64,000 bases of DNA from RDXT01 sp033762375 (GCA_033762375.1 JANRLQ010000102.1:1-64000), one strand, 5' to 3'; positions 1 to 9,068 are shown, counted from the first letter of the stretch. The notes: a model not told the origin generated them from the sequence alone. Numbers and translations are program-made.

Positions 1-126
1 TCCTGGTCCAAAGACTCTAACTCCGGCCAGCGGGACAAAGCTAATGATATGTACTCTGCTTGGGTCATCTTTTTCGAAGGTTTTAGTTTGTATGCCAATA
101 TACATTTTCTTTGCGTTCTGCGACAT
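1..126 (-). CDS. Possible partial reading frame running off the left edge
   Basis: A minus-strand frame starts with ATG at 126 and stays open for 42 codons to the window edge. Its visible N-terminus begins MSQNAKKMYIGIQTKTFEKD and continues with a mixed hydrophilic and hydrophobic pattern. I do not recognise a family; it is not HslV, the usual partner of the neighbouring hslU. It could be a real gene truncated by the window or a chance frame, since 42 codons is short. Confidence 0.3.
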   Translation of the reverse strand, partial: MSQNAKKMYIGIQTKTFEKDDPSRVHIISFVPLAGVRVFGPG

Positions 127-407
127 TTTGAGTTACACCCGTCATATACCATAACTCATAACATCGTTTATTCCATGATATCCCGAGGTTTCCCAATAAG
201 CCTTTCTGTCTCAATCAAAGGGCTTTGAATCCAGACAGTATAATTTGGTATAAACCATACTACTGGACATGTTGAAAATTAGGCGCTCTTGGCTGACCTC
301 AAAGCCTCAAACATGAGGCTAAAGGTGGTCGTTGAGCGGAGTCGAAACGACCCGAAATGAAAATGTCCAATAGTATGGGTATAAACCTCAAAAGCACTTC
401 CCCCCCC
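127..407. other. Gap between the left-edge frame and hslU
   Basis: About 280 bases without a convincing gene. The first part (127-246) is AT-rich and could hold the promoter of the left-edge frame. The second part (247-387) is the MITE-like element described separately. No terminator of the usual hairpin plus U-run form is obvious for hslU, which ends at 408. Confidence 0.5.
247..387. mobile_element. MITE-like non-coding element with terminal inverted repeats
   Basis: Two arms at 256-270 and 363-377 are inverted copies with one mismatch in 15 (CATACTACTGGACAT against the complement of ATGTCCAATAGTATG). Outside them lies an exact direct repeat, GGTATAAAC, at 247-255 and 378-386, as a 9-bp target-site duplication would look. 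The interior, about 90 bases, has no reading frame but two smaller hairpins: AGCCTC/GAGGCT near 302-317, and GGTCGTT/AACGACC around the GAGCGGAGTCGA sequence near 327-352. This is the layout of a miniature inverted-repeat element mobilised in trans. No transposase is present in the window. It sits 20 bases beyond the end of hslU. Confidence 0.6.
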
Positions 408-1787
408 TCACAAAATATACCGGCTCAGGTCCTTCTGCTGGACGGTGAGCGACAGGCGGGAGGTCACAAACTCACGGGTAATAACAAACTGGGTCTCCAT
501 GTTGAGGTCGGGCACCTCAAAGAGGATGTCATTGAGGAGGTTGCTCATAATGGTATGGAGGCGGCGGGCGCCGATGTTTTCGACTTCCTGGTTGACCTGA
601 TAGGCCAGGGCGGCGAGCTCGGTGATGGCATCCGGCTCAAAGCGGATGGTGACCCCTTCGCTGGCGAGCAGGGCCTCGTACTGCCGGGTCAGGGCATTGC
701 GGGGGATGGAGAGGATTTTGACAAAGTCCTCCTCGGTGAGGGGCTGGAGTTCGACGCGGATCGGGAACCGGCCCTGGAGCTCCGGGATGAGGTCGGAGGG
801 TTTGGCCATGTGAAAAGCACCTGCGGCAATAAAGAGGACATGGTCCGTTTTGATGCTGCCGTATTTGGTATTGACCGTGGAGCCCTCTACGATGGGCAGG
901 AGGTCACGCTGCACGCCCTGCCGGGAGACGTCCGGACCGCCGGAGGCGCTGCTGCTGGTGGCCACCTTGTCTATCTCGTCTATAAAGATGATCCCATTGT
1001 TGCCGGCGCGGTCGAGTGCGTCACGGGTGACAGCGTCCATGTCTATCAGGCGGGCGGCCTCTTCATCCACGAGGTGTTCCCGTGCCTCGGCGACAGTCAT
1101 TTCCCGCTTTTTTTTCTTTTTGGGGACCATGCCGGTGAGCATCTCCTGGAGGCCTTCCATGCCCTCCATCCCGGCGGGGCCTACGACCTGGACATTGTGA
1201 GAGGGGACCGTGACCTCCAGTTCGATCTTCCGGTCTTCGAGTTCGCCCCGGCGGAGTTTGTCCCGGAATCGCTCACGGGTGCGCTCGTTGAGTTCCTCAT
1301 CGCTGAGGTTGTCCATTTTATACCCGGCGGCCTCCGCGTCAGGCTGAGACTGGCGCCCGCGCTTGCGGACGGGTGGGATGAGGATGTCGAGGATGAGTTC
1401 ATTGGCATTCACGAGCGCCTGCTCGCGTACCCGTTCTTTCTGCTCCGCGCGGACCATATTAACGGCCTGCTCCACGAGGTCACGCACCATGCTCTCCACA
1501 TCACGGCCTACGTACCCTACCTCTGTGAACTTGGAGGCCTCGACCTTGATAAACGGTGCCTGGGCGAGCTGAGCCAGACGGCGGGCGATCTCCGTTTTGC
1601 CGACCCCTGTAGGCCCGATCATCATGATATTGTTGGGGATGATCTCCCGGCGTATCTCCTCCGGGGCATTCATCCGCCGCCAGCGGTTGCGCAGGGCGAT
1701 GGCCACTGCTTTTTTGGCCTCAGCCTGGCCGATGATATACTTATCGAGTTCCTGGACGATGCGGGCGGGGGTAAGCGTAGGTTCCAT
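408..1787 (-). CDS. hslU: HslU, ATPase and unfoldase of the HslUV (ClpYQ) protease
   Basis: AAA+ ATPase that unfolds proteins and feeds them to the HslV peptidase in the cytoplasm. Of 459 residues, the N-terminus has the family start (TPARIVQELDKYIIGQ), then Walker A GPTGVGKT, the pore loop GYVGRD, an intermediate I domain of about 130 residues, Walker B GIIFIDEIDK, and the C-terminal tail DLSRYIL that inserts into HslV. The frame is open 13 codons upstream, but the ATG at 1787 gives the conserved N-terminus. Length is slightly above the 443 residues of E. coli. HslV is not next to it: the right neighbour is a TonB receptor and the left one is a non-coding element. A near-match to the Bacteroidota -7 box (TACTTTG) lies about 40 bases upstream on the minus strand. 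Confidence 0.96.
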   Translation of the reverse strand: MEPTLTPARIVQELDKYIIGQAEAKKAVAIALRNRWRRMNAPEEIRREIIPNNIMMIGPTGVGKTEIARRLAQLAQAPFIKVEASKFTEVGYVGRDVESMVRDLVEQAVNMVRAEQKERVREQALVNANELILDILIPPVRKRGRQSQPDAEAAGYKMDNLSDEELNERTRERFRDKLRRGELEDRKIELEVTVPSHNVQVVGPAGMEGMEGLQEMLTGMVPKKKKKREMTVAEAREHLVDEEAARLIDMDAVTRDALDRAGNNGIIFIDEIDKVATSSSASGGPDVSRQGVQRDLLPIVEGSTVNTKYGSIKTDHVLFIAAGAFHMAKPSDLIPELQGRFPIRVELQPLTEEDFVKILSIPRNALTRQYEALLASEGVTIRFEPDAITELAALAYQVNQEVENIGARRLHTIMSNLLNDILFEVPDLNMETQFVITREFVTSRLSLTVQQKDLSRYIL

Positions 1788-2017
1788 GCTGGGTATAACT
1801 CTCGTGTGGGGCTGCAAAGTACACATTCCGGGGTGATTTTCAGTAAGAAGCAGCCGGGAGATATTATACCGTACAAGGCCGATGTTTGTTTAGGTGCCGT
1901 GTCAGATAAGTTAATGTCATCCTGATCCGTTGAAACTACTCATTCTGTGGGCTTTCGGGCCGTATGAGGAGGCAGGGGCAGGCTGAATGCTCCCATGTGT
2001 GATGACATTCAGTAAAA

Positions 2018-2052
2018 TTTGAATAATAATTACATAATATTTACCAACTTTG
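2018..2052 (+). promoter_or_regulatory. Possible promoter for the Oar-like TonB receptor
   Basis: TTTG at 2018-2021 and CAACTTTG at 2045-2052, 23 bases apart, approximate the Bacteroidota -33 (TTTG) and -7 (TAnnTTTG) elements in an AT-rich stretch. The -7 box has one mismatch and the spacing is slightly long. The start codon follows 38 bases later. Confidence 0.35.
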
Positions 2053-2090
2053 TGCCTGACTTTTTACCATTCTCTTAACATTCACCTCAT

Positions 2091-5000
2091 ATGGCATTAC
2101 GTTTACCATCGCTTTTCCTGGCGCTGCTGTTCTGTATGAACATGGTGCAGGCTCAGGTGACGACATCTACGATCGTGGGCACGGTGACAGATCAGGCTGG
2201 GGCCTCTCTGGCGGGTGTGACCGTGATTGCTACGCATGTGCCTTCTGGTACCCGCTGGGGTACCACGACCCGTCCGGACGGAGGATACGTACTTCCGGGT
2301 CTTCGGGTGGGAGGGCCTTATACCGTTGACGTACTTTTTGCCGGGTATCAGAGCCAGCGCCAGGAAAACGTAGTCCTGAGCCTGGGCCAAAAAACCAACA
2401 TTTCCTTTTCACTGCCTGAGAAAGAGGTGCAGGGAGACGAGGTTACGATTTTTGGCGCTACGGGACGGACTAAGCCGACCGGTGCGGAGTCAAACTTTGG
2501 GAGTGACAAGATCAATGTCCTGCCGACCATCAGCCGCTCAGCGCAGGATATCTACCGCCTGACCCCGGGCTCTGATGGTAACTCCTTCGCGGGGCGCAAT
2601 GACCAGTTTAATAACTTCACCGTAGACGGGGCGATTTTTTCAAACCCCTTTGGACTTGATGCGGCCACACCCGGTGGCCAGACAGATGCCCAGCCGATTT
2701 CGCTGGACGCATTTGAGCAGATTACGGTCTCCCTGGCACCTTTTGACGTGACCCAGTCAGGGTTTACGGGCGCCTCTGTAAATGCAGTGACCAAGTCCGG
2801 CACCAACCAGGTGACGGGTACGGTATTTGGTTTTTTCCGCAACCAGGGTCTGACCGGTGGCAAGGTCAATGGCAACAGCATCACGGTGCCCGACCTGACC
2901 CAGTACCAGACCGGATTTGCGGTAGGGGGGCCGATCATCAAAAACAAGGCATTTTTCTTTGTGAACGCCGAGCTGGACAACCGGGGTGACCTCGGGACAA
3001 CTTTTGTCGCCAATCGTCCGGGCCTGGAAGGGGAAAACGTATCCCGCGTAGCAGCCAATGACCTGGAGGCAATCTCTACAGCCCTTCAGTCCCGCTACGG
3101 CTACAGCACCGGTGCCTACGAAGGATACATCCACAATACCAACAGCCTCAAGGGTATCCTGAAGCTGGACCTGGTCCTGAGCAAAAGCCATACCCTGTCT
3201 GCTACCTATAACTTCCTCGACGCCTACAAGGACAAACCTGCTCACCCGAGTGCCATCGGCCGCCGGGGGCCGGACCAGACCACCCTCCAGTTTTATAACT
3301 CCGGATACCGGATCAACAACGTGATCAACTCCGGGATCGTAGAGCTGCGGTCTGTATTCGGAAACCGCGCCTCCAATAAACTCCAGGTAGGTCTCACCTC
3401 CTTTGATGACAGCCGGGATGCTTTCTCCGATCCATTCCCGGTCATCAACATCAACCAGCAGGGTATCCGCTACATTGTAGCCGGTCATGAGCCGTTCTCG
3501 ATCCACAACCAGCTGTTTCAGGACGTGCTCCAGGTCACGGACAACTTCAACCTCTACAGCGGCAAACACACCTTCACGCTGGGCAGCAGCTTTGAGAAGT
3601 TCAGCTTTGACAACTCCTTCAACCTCAACGCTTACGGAGGTACTTTTGGCCCTGGGTATGAGAGTGTGCAGGCATTCCTGGACTCTGTGAATACCGGCGC
3701 CTTTGACAATGAAGTAGCTGCAGCACGCAGTGTTTTTGAAGCCAATGGCGGTCTGGACGGTGTCAACGGCGAAGGCTGGGCCCTGGCCGAGACCAATGTA
3801 GGCCAATGGGCGGTATATCTGCAGGACGAGTTTGCCGTGTCCCAAAACCTGACCGTCACAGCTGGTATCCGCATGGATATCCCGCTGTACTTTGACACCC
3901 CGACCAAAATCCAGGAGAACATTGACCGCAACTGCTGCTTCGTGGACAGCATCGTCTGGTATGATGAAAACGGGGATCCACAGATATTTGAACATACGGC
4001 CCTGCCCAAAAATACCCCGCTTATCTCGCCCCGTCTGGGCTTTAACTACGACGTGACAGGTGACCAGGTCCTCGTACTCCGGGGCGGAACGGGTATCTTC
4101 AGCGGACGTCTGCCGTTTGTATGGATCGGCAACCAGGTGGCTAACCCCAACTTTTTCTTCTACAACTATACCCGCAATGACTTTAAGTTCCCGCAGGTAT
4201 GGCGTACCAACCTGGGCATTGATCACAAACTCAGCAATGGCTGGTCTGTGACAGTGGACCTGATCTACACCCGTGACCTCAATGCCGCAATGGTCCGTAA
4301 CTACGGCCTGAAGCCGCCGACAGGCACCCTTCAGGGCCCGGACAACCGTCCGGTGTATACGGCAGCCGACCGCGTGCAGGTATTCGGTGGTGCCACCAAT
4401 GCGTATGTGTTCACCAATACCAACCAGGGATACAGCTTTAATGCCAGCATCCAGGTTCAGAAAACCTTCGAAGATGGTTTTGCCTCTATTGGGTATAACT
4501 TCCTGGATTCCAAGGACATCTCTTCGATCGAGGCTGAGATTTCATCTGATGCCTACGACCGCAACCCGATCTCTGGCAATGCCAACAACCCCCTGCTGGC
4601 CCCATCTCTCTACGGTGCCCGCCACCGCATATTTGGTTCGGCCTACAAGACCTTCACCTACGGCAAGATGGCAACCACCATTTCCACCTTTTTCCAGGTA
4701 GCACAGGCCGGTACTACCCAAAACGACAATACGGGTGACTTCCGCTTCAGCTATACCTACTCTGGCGACATCAACAACGACGGATCAGGGCTGAATGACC
4801 TCCTCTTTATCCCGACGGATGACCAGCTCAATCAGATGAACTTCGTCAGCAGCGAGCAGCGCGAGGCATTCCGGGCTTTTATTGCCCAGGATGAGTACCT
4901 GAGCTCACGCCGGGGTCAGTACGTGGAAAAATACGGGATTGTAGCACCCTGGTACTCACAGTGGGATGTACGGGTCCTGCAAGACCTCAACTTCAAGGCG

Positions 5001-5237
5001 GGCAGTCGCGAGCAGAAGGTCCAGCTGAGCCTTGATATCCTCAACTTCGGCAACCTGCTCAACTCCAGCTGGGGGGTAAAACAGCTCCCTTCCAATACCC
5101 AGCCAGTGGGCGTGACCGTGGATGGAAACGGAGTACCAACCTACTCCTTTGACCCGAGCCTGACGACCACCTTCGTATCAGACTTCAGCCTCCTCTCCCG
5201 TTGGCAGGCCCGTATCGGTCTCCGGTACAATTTCTGA
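2091..5237 (+). CDS. Oar-like TonB-dependent receptor with carboxypeptidase-regulatory domain
   Basis: Outer-membrane receptor of 1048 residues. It has a signal peptide (about 1-21, ending MVQAQ), a carboxypeptidase-D regulatory-like beta-sandwich (about 25-110, motif GTVTDQAGASLAGVTV), a plug region (about 140-240, with FNNFTVDGA and NAVTKSGTN) and a long beta-barrel ending in the aromatic strand RIGLRYNF. The plug lacks the classical VxVxxGxxS pattern of SusC proteins; instead SGFTGASVNAVTKSGTNQ fits the Oar/OmpA-related receptors first described in Myxococcus and common in Bacteroidota. Substrate cannot be read from sequence; Oar proteins have been linked to protein or peptide export and uptake. 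It is a single-gene unit: no SusD partner follows, and a strong terminator lies 23 bases downstream. Confidence 0.9.
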   Translation: MALRLPSLFLALLFCMNMVQAQVTTSTIVGTVTDQAGASLAGVTVIATHVPSGTRWGTTTRPDGGYVLPGLRVGGPYTVDVLFAGYQSQRQENVVLSLGQKTNISFSLPEKEVQGDEVTIFGATGRTKPTGAESNFGSDKINVLPTISRSAQDIYRLTPGSDGNSFAGRNDQFNNFTVDGAIFSNPFGLDAATPGGQTDAQPISLDAFEQITVSLAPFDVTQSGFTGASVNAVTKSGTNQVTGTVFGFFRNQGLTGGKVNGNSITVPDLTQYQTGFAVGGPIIKNKAFFFVNAELDNRGDLGTTFVANRPGLEGENVSRVAANDLEAISTALQSRYGYSTGAYEGYIHNTNSLKGILKLDLVLSKSHTLSATYNFLDAYKDKPAHPSAIGRRGPDQTTLQFYNSGYRINNVINSGIVELRSVFGNRASNKLQVGLTSFDDSRDAFSDPFPVININQQGIRYIVAGHEPFSIHNQLFQDVLQVTDNFNLYSGKHTFTLGSSFEKFSFDNSFNLNAYGGTFGPGYESVQAFLDSVNTGAFDNEVAAARSVFEANGGLDGVNGEGWALAETNVGQWAVYLQDEFAVSQNLTVTAGIRMDIPLYFDTPTKIQENIDRNCCFVDSIVWYDENGDPQIFEHTALPKNTPLISPRLGFNYDVTGDQVLVLRGGTGIFSGRLPFVWIGNQVANPNFFFYNYTRNDFKFPQVWRTNLGIDHKLSNGWSVTVDLIYTRDLNAAMVRNYGLKPPTGTLQGPDNRPVYTAADRVQVFGGATNAYVFTNTNQGYSFNASIQVQKTFEDGFASIGYNFLDSKDISSIEAEISSDAYDRNPISGNANNPLLAPSLYGARHRIFGSAYKTFTYGKMATTISTFFQVAQAGTTQNDNTGDFRFSYTYSGDINNDGSGLNDLLFIPTDDQLNQMNFVSSEQREAFRAFIAQDEYLSSRRGQYVEKYGIVAPWYSQWDVRVLQDLNFKAGSREQKVQLSLDILNFGNLLNSSWGVKQLPSNTQPVGVTVDGNGVPTYSFDPSLTTTFVSDFSLLSRWQARIGLRYNF

Positions 5238-5260
5238 TCTGACAGTCAATAGGTTATATC

Positions 5261-5289
5261 AAAAGGCCACCCGCAGGGGTGGCCTTTTT
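5261..5289 (+). terminator. Rho-independent terminator after the Oar-like receptor
   Basis: Hairpin AAGGCCACCC/GGGGTGGCCTT with loop GCA, followed by TTTTT. It lies 23 bases after the receptor stop codon. The A-run on the left side would let it also act on the opposite strand, where the stress-protein gene ends at 5363. Confidence 0.85.
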
Positions 5290-5362
5290 GCTGATGGAGC
5301 AGCCATGCCTTAAATACAGCCCCATACCCCCGGATTCGGGGACCCATGCGATGCAGGACTGG

Positions 5363-6199
5363 TTACACCGGAAACACCAGTACCGGCACCTCTGCATAAA
5401 GTGTCAGCTCACGGGTCACGCTGTGATGAAAGACACGCTCCACAAATCCATGCTGGGGGGCTGCAACGGCGACAAGTTCGGCGGGTTTCAGGGCCAGGTG
5501 GTCAGCCAGCCCATCCCATACATGTTCGGCATGGATGACATACAGCTCCAGTTCATCTACCTGGGTATCCGCCTGGTACATGGAGCGCAGGTAGGCCGAC
5601 TCCGCAAATGAGGGTACCTGACTGGCATCCGAGACGACGTGTACACAGTCCAGCGCCGTGCCGAGGATATGTGCCAGGGCACCCAGGCGGGCGGAGACCG
5701 CTGCATCTTTTTGCAGGAGGTCGGTGGCATAGATCATGCGCCGTATCCCATCAAACCGTGCATAGGCAGGCACAGCAAGCAGGGGGACAGGCAGCCCCTG
5801 TGCTACCTGACTGGTGATACTCCCGATCAAGGCATCCAGCCGGTCACTGGCCCCCTTGGTGCCCATGACGACCATATCAGGCATCAGGGACAAGGCCGTC
5901 TCCCGGATCACCTCTGCCGCAAATCCCACCCGCAGGATCGGTACGATCGTTATCCGGGTGCCGGTACGCGCCTGTACCTGCGCCTCGTACCGGCGTACAA
6001 CCTCAAGCGCCTGGGCCTCTTCAGCGGTACGCAGGGCATTCCAGAGCTCGGCGGGCAAGAGGGCATGCTCAGCCCCGGCCACATCATAACAATGCAACAG
6101 ATGAATATCGGCCTCCAGGTGCGTCGCCAGGTGCAGTGCGTAGGCAAAGGCATTCTCGGCTGCCGGTGAAAAATCGGTGGGGAAGAGGATCTTTTTCAT
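5363..6199 (-). CDS. Universal stress protein with two tandem UspA domains
   Basis: A 278-residue cytoplasmic protein with two UspA-type Rossmann-like domains (about 1-140 and 145-278). The first begins KKILFPTDFS and carries the ATP-binding signature Gly-2x-Gly-9x-Gly-Ser within GTKGASDRLDALIGS. The second ends with a degenerate version (APQHGFVERVFHHS), so probably only the first binds nucleotide. The start at 6199 is chosen because the family begins MKKILFPTDFS; the open frame extends 25 codons upstream without similarity. It is divergent from the coiled-coil gene at 6327, with only about 130 bases between the two starts. Such proteins are induced by stress or growth arrest; the particular signal is not visible. 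Confidence 0.93.
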   Translation of the reverse strand: MKKILFPTDFSPAAENAFAYALHLATHLEADIHLLHCYDVAGAEHALLPAELWNALRTAEEAQALEVVRRYEAQVQARTGTRITIVPILRVGFAAEVIRETALSLMPDMVVMGTKGASDRLDALIGSITSQVAQGLPVPLLAVPAYARFDGIRRMIYATDLLQKDAAVSARLGALAHILGTALDCVHVVSDASQVPSFAESAYLRSMYQADTQVDELELYVIHAEHVWDGLADHLALKPAELVAVAAPQHGFVERVFHHSVTRELTLYAEVPVLVFPV

Positions 6200-6326
6200 A
6201 CGGGGAAAATACAAGCCAATTTTCAGCAGAAAAAATGCCCCTGACCAGTGACGCCGGTGACTTTTGGCAGTCATGCAGGAGAAGCAAATTTTTCACTACC
6301 TTGTCCCCCAACAAATGACCTGACCC

Positions 6327-6926
6327 ATGAATGCTTTTTTTGAAAAATGGAATGAAGAACTGGAAGACCTGAAAATCCACTTGTCACTCGGTGAAGAAGA
6401 GCTGGCCGAAGCTTTTGACAAACAAAAGGCGCGTTTTCAGGTATATGCTGACCAGTTGAAGCAAAAACTCGATGAAGCCGGCGTAGATGACGCCCTGACC
6501 AGCCTCCGTGCCAAGGTAGAAGAACTCCAGGTACAACTCGCCCTCGGCAAAGCCGACTCCCGTGATGCCCTGGAGGCCCAGCGGCACCAGCTCCACAAGG
6601 CCGTCCGGGAGGCTGGTGAGATCACCCAGCAACTGGCAGCACAGGCAGGCGAGGCCAGCCAGTCCTGGCTGAAGGAGTTTGAAGAGGCCAGCAGCCGGTT
6701 TCAGACCCGGCTCGAAGTCCTGAAAGTGCAGGCTGCCCTGGGCGAAGCCGAGCTCAAAGACAAATGGGAAGAAAGCCGCCGCGAACTGGACGGTTTTATC
6801 CACGAGGCCCGCGAAAAAATGAGTGAGGTACAGGAAGATACCTCCGAAAAACTCGAAGAAGTCTCCCGCGAGGTAGCTGCCTCCTACGAAAAAATCAAGG
6901 CTAAGGTGCGTGGCTTTTTTGCCTGA
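6327..6926 (+). CDS. Coiled-coil protein with three internal repeats
   Basis: A 199-residue, highly charged, almost wholly helical protein without signal peptide or membrane segment. Three copies of a roughly 28-residue unit are visible at about 13-40, 64-91 and 129-156. Each is built around LKxxLxLGEEEL-like cores (KIHLSLGEEEL, QVQLALGKADS, KVQAALGEAEL) followed by an acidic-basic helix. It ends KAKVRGFFA. No family is recognised; the pattern resembles apolipoprotein-like or sll1863-type amphipathic helix proteins linked to stress. It is divergent from a universal stress gene, which suggests but does not prove a stress role. A terminator follows 23 bases after the stop. Confidence 0.8.
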   Translation: MNAFFEKWNEELEDLKIHLSLGEEELAEAFDKQKARFQVYADQLKQKLDEAGVDDALTSLRAKVEELQVQLALGKADSRDALEAQRHQLHKAVREAGEITQQLAAQAGEASQSWLKEFEEASSRFQTRLEVLKVQAALGEAELKDKWEESRRELDGFIHEAREKMSEVQEDTSEKLEEVSREVAASYEKIKAKVRGFFA

Positions 6927-6949
6927 CCTGACCTGATCCTATACAGATA

Positions 6950-6973
6950 TGCCGGGCTTGCCCGGCTTTTTTT
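6950..6973 (+). terminator. Rho-independent terminator after the coiled-coil gene
   Basis: Stem GCCGGGC/(G)CCCGGC with loop TT(G), followed by TTTTTTT. It starts 24 bases after the stop codon of the preceding gene. Confidence 0.85.
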
Positions 6974-7099
6974 ATGAGGTAATGATATGGGCAATGCTTG
7001 TTGCACCTGAAAGATTTTATCCCCGCTGTCGTCTCATACAGCGATCACAGCCCCTGCCCAGCTGTGCATTCCTTTGCGTTGTTTTTTACTGAGTAATTA

Positions 7100-7117
7100 G
7101 TTTAAAAATTTATGAAC
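7100..7117. promoter_or_regulatory. Imperfect 18-bp palindrome, possible operator of the GbsR/MarR-type regulator
   Basis: The sequence GTTTAAAAATTTATGAAC agrees with its own reverse complement at 14 of 18 positions. It lies about 70 bases before the regulator start, in an AT-rich stretch, with a possible -7 box TTCCTTTG at 7069-7076. MarR-superfamily proteins bind palindromes of about this length and often regulate themselves. This assignment is inference. Confidence 0.35.
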
Positions 7118-7186
7118 AAAAAAAACCTTTTGAGACAGTCCGCGTTGTAGGAAGAGTTATGACACATGTTTTTTTTCCGGCACAGT

Positions 7187-7654
7187 ATGGAGTCTCTTTC
7201 AGAGCGTAAAAAATACCTTATTGAGCGTATCGGGTTGTTTCAGGAAGCGATCGGCATGCAGCCATCTACCGCCCGGGTGATCGGGTTGTTGCTGGTATCT
7301 GACGAGGCAGAACTTTCCTTCGAAGACATCCAGCAAGCCCTGAACATGAGCAAGAGTGCCGTAAGTCAATCTCTCAGCATCCTCATCACGATGCGTCAGG
7401 TCGAGTACGTAACCCTGCCCGGACAGCGTCGCCGCCTGTTTAGGCTCAAGCCATACGGCTGGCGGCACCATATTGAGAGCATGATGGAAAATATGCTTGA
7501 GTATTGCCAGACCCTCCAGATGGTGGCCAGTCTGAAACAACATCAGGAAGACCCTGCACGCGCACAAAGCCTGATGGGCATGATCGCGATGCTCGAACTC
7601 CTGCACAAAACCCTCAAAGATACCGCAGGTACCTGGTCTTATCCGGCTGCCTGA
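7187..7654 (+). CDS. GbsR/MarR-type winged-helix transcriptional regulator
   Basis: A 155-residue DNA-binding protein. An N-terminal helix precedes a winged helix-turn-helix (about 25-85) with recognition-helix region SFEDIQQALNMSKSAVSQSLSIL and a wing containing PGQRRRLFRLKP. A C-terminal helical dimerisation part follows. The pattern fits the GbsR branch of MarR proteins. An ATG at 7166 is also possible, but the conserved-looking part starts at 7187. It lies 67 bases upstream of, and in the same direction as, a TolC-adaptor-AcrB operon, so it is the likely local regulator of that pump, probably a repressor responding to a small molecule. Confidence 0.82.
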   Translation: MESLSERKKYLIERIGLFQEAIGMQPSTARVIGLLLVSDEAELSFEDIQQALNMSKSAVSQSLSILITMRQVEYVTLPGQRRRLFRLKPYGWRHHIESMMENMLEYCQTLQMVASLKQHQEDPARAQSLMGMIAMLELLHKTLKDTAGTWSYPAA

Positions 7655-7721
7655 GTACTCAAAAGCTTTTTTGCTACTACCGCTTTTTTCAGCTTTTTCT
7701 ATCTGTAGCTAACAACATAAC

Positions 7722-9068
7722 ATGGTTATGCGTAAACGCTTCTTGATGAGTTTTTTGATTATTTATGCATTGTCACTGAGTGAACTCCTGGCACAAACGC
7801 CGCTTACCCTGGCGGAGTGTGTACGGCAAGGGGTGCAGCAAAACGCCCGCGTAACCCAGGCTGACCTTGACGCCGTCAAAAGCAGCCAGTTCTCACGGGA
7901 AATGCTCGCCAACGCCTGGCCCCAGATCGAAGCACAGGCACAGCTCACCGACAACCTCCGCGTGGCGCAGGTCCTGCTGCCAGGTGAGATTTTTGGTCAG
8001 CCCGGCGTATTTCTCCCGGTACAGTTTGGGGTACAATATACCTTCAACTCCTCTGTTCAGCTGACCCAGATCCTTTTCAACCAATCAGTATTCACCGGTA
8101 TCCGGGCCGCACGGGAGTCTGCCGAACTGGGAAGTCTCAATGCCCAGCGTACCCGCGAGCAGGTAGCCTATGACATCGCGGCCCTGTACTATGCCGTGCA
8201 GATCAACCGGGTACAGGCGCGTATTGTCGCTGACAACCTGGCCCAGCTCGACGAACTTATGCGTCTGGCAGCGCTCGGCGTACAGGCAGGCACCGGTATG
8301 CAGATTGATGTGGACCGTGTCCAGGTCAACCGCACCAACCTCCTCACCCAGCAGGCCAACCTGGCCCAGGCCATTGACCAGCAGCTCAACCTGCTCAAAC
8401 TCCAGATGGGCATGACCCTGGATCAGCCGCTGGCCCTGGTGGAGTCTTTTGAGACAGAACCCTGGATGCTGGACCTCATGCAGTCGCCTGATCCGCTCCA
8501 GAGCACGGACATCAAGCTGCTGGAAAGACAGGCCTCCCTCAATGAACTGGGCCTCAAAGTCACCAAACAAGGGTATATCCCTTCTCTGGCAGGATTTGCC
8601 ACGACTTCTCTCCAGTCCCAGACCAACGAGTTCAGCGGGTTTGGGGAGCAAAACAACTGGTTTAATGCCACAGCCATCGGCCTGAGCCTGAACATCCCGG
8701 TATTTGACGGATTCCGGCGGGATGCCCAGATCCGCCAGGCAGAGGTGGACCTGCTCAAGTCCCGCAGTGTCCTGCGCGAAACCCAAAATGCCTATTCCAT
8801 CCAGTTTTATAATGCAGACAAAAAACTGGAGGTCGCCAAAGCTGCGCTGGAAGCTCAAAAAGCTAACCGCGAACTGGCCGAAAAAGTATATGCCCTCAGC
8901 CAGCTCCGGTATCAGCAGGGGGTAGCTCCTCTCTCGGATGTGCTTAATGCTGAGACAGCCCAAAAAGAAGCCCAGACCAACTACCTCGCCGCCCTGATCC
9001 AGACCCAACTGGCCTGGCTGGAGTGGATGAAGTACTCCGGCAACTTTGCCCGTATCCTCGAACCCTGA
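7722..9068 (+). CDS. TolC-family outer-membrane efflux protein
   Basis: Outer-membrane channel of an RND tripartite pump, 448 residues. It has a signal peptide ending SLSELLAQ, then two OEP domain repeats of long periplasmic helices: LTLAECVRQGVQQNARVTQADLD starts the first, and VFDGFRRDAQIRQAEVDLLKS is typical of the second. An in-frame ATG at 7728 would remove two residues. First gene of a three-gene operon; the adaptor starts 38 bases after its stop. The family forms trimers spanning the outer membrane and periplasm. Confidence 0.92.
   Translation: MVMRKRFLMSFLIIYALSLSELLAQTPLTLAECVRQGVQQNARVTQADLDAVKSSQFSREMLANAWPQIEAQAQLTDNLRVAQVLLPGEIFGQPGVFLPVQFGVQYTFNSSVQLTQILFNQSVFTGIRAARESAELGSLNAQRTREQVAYDIAALYYAVQINRVQARIVADNLAQLDELMRLAALGVQAGTGMQIDVDRVQVNRTNLLTQQANLAQAIDQQLNLLKLQMGMTLDQPLALVESFETEPWMLDLMQSPDPLQSTDIKLLERQASLNELGLKVTKQGYIPSLAGFATTSLQSQTNEFSGFGEQNNWFNATAIGLSLNIPVFDGFRRDAQIRQAEVDLLKSRSVLRETQNAYSIQFYNADKKLEVAKAALEAQKANRELAEKVYALSQLRYQQGVAPLSDVLNAETAQKEAQTNYLAALIQTQLAWLEWMKYSGNFARILEP

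Noticed and set aside
1..126. Left-edge frame as HslV, partner of HslU
   Set aside because: Its N-terminus lacks the HslV start (an N-terminal TT after Met and the TIVGVR-like text), and it does not resemble the peptidase.
357..1925. Long plus-strand open frame of 522 codons over hslU
   Set aside because: It is the antisense shadow of hslU; its translation has no domain pattern and the minus-strand product is clear.
2757..4226. Long minus-strand frame inside the Oar-like receptor
   Set aside because: Antisense to a clear TonB receptor and without family features; GC-rich codon bias commonly opens such frames.
8085..9008. Minus-strand frame opposite the TolC gene
   Set aside because: Antisense shadow; the plus strand has both OEP repeats.
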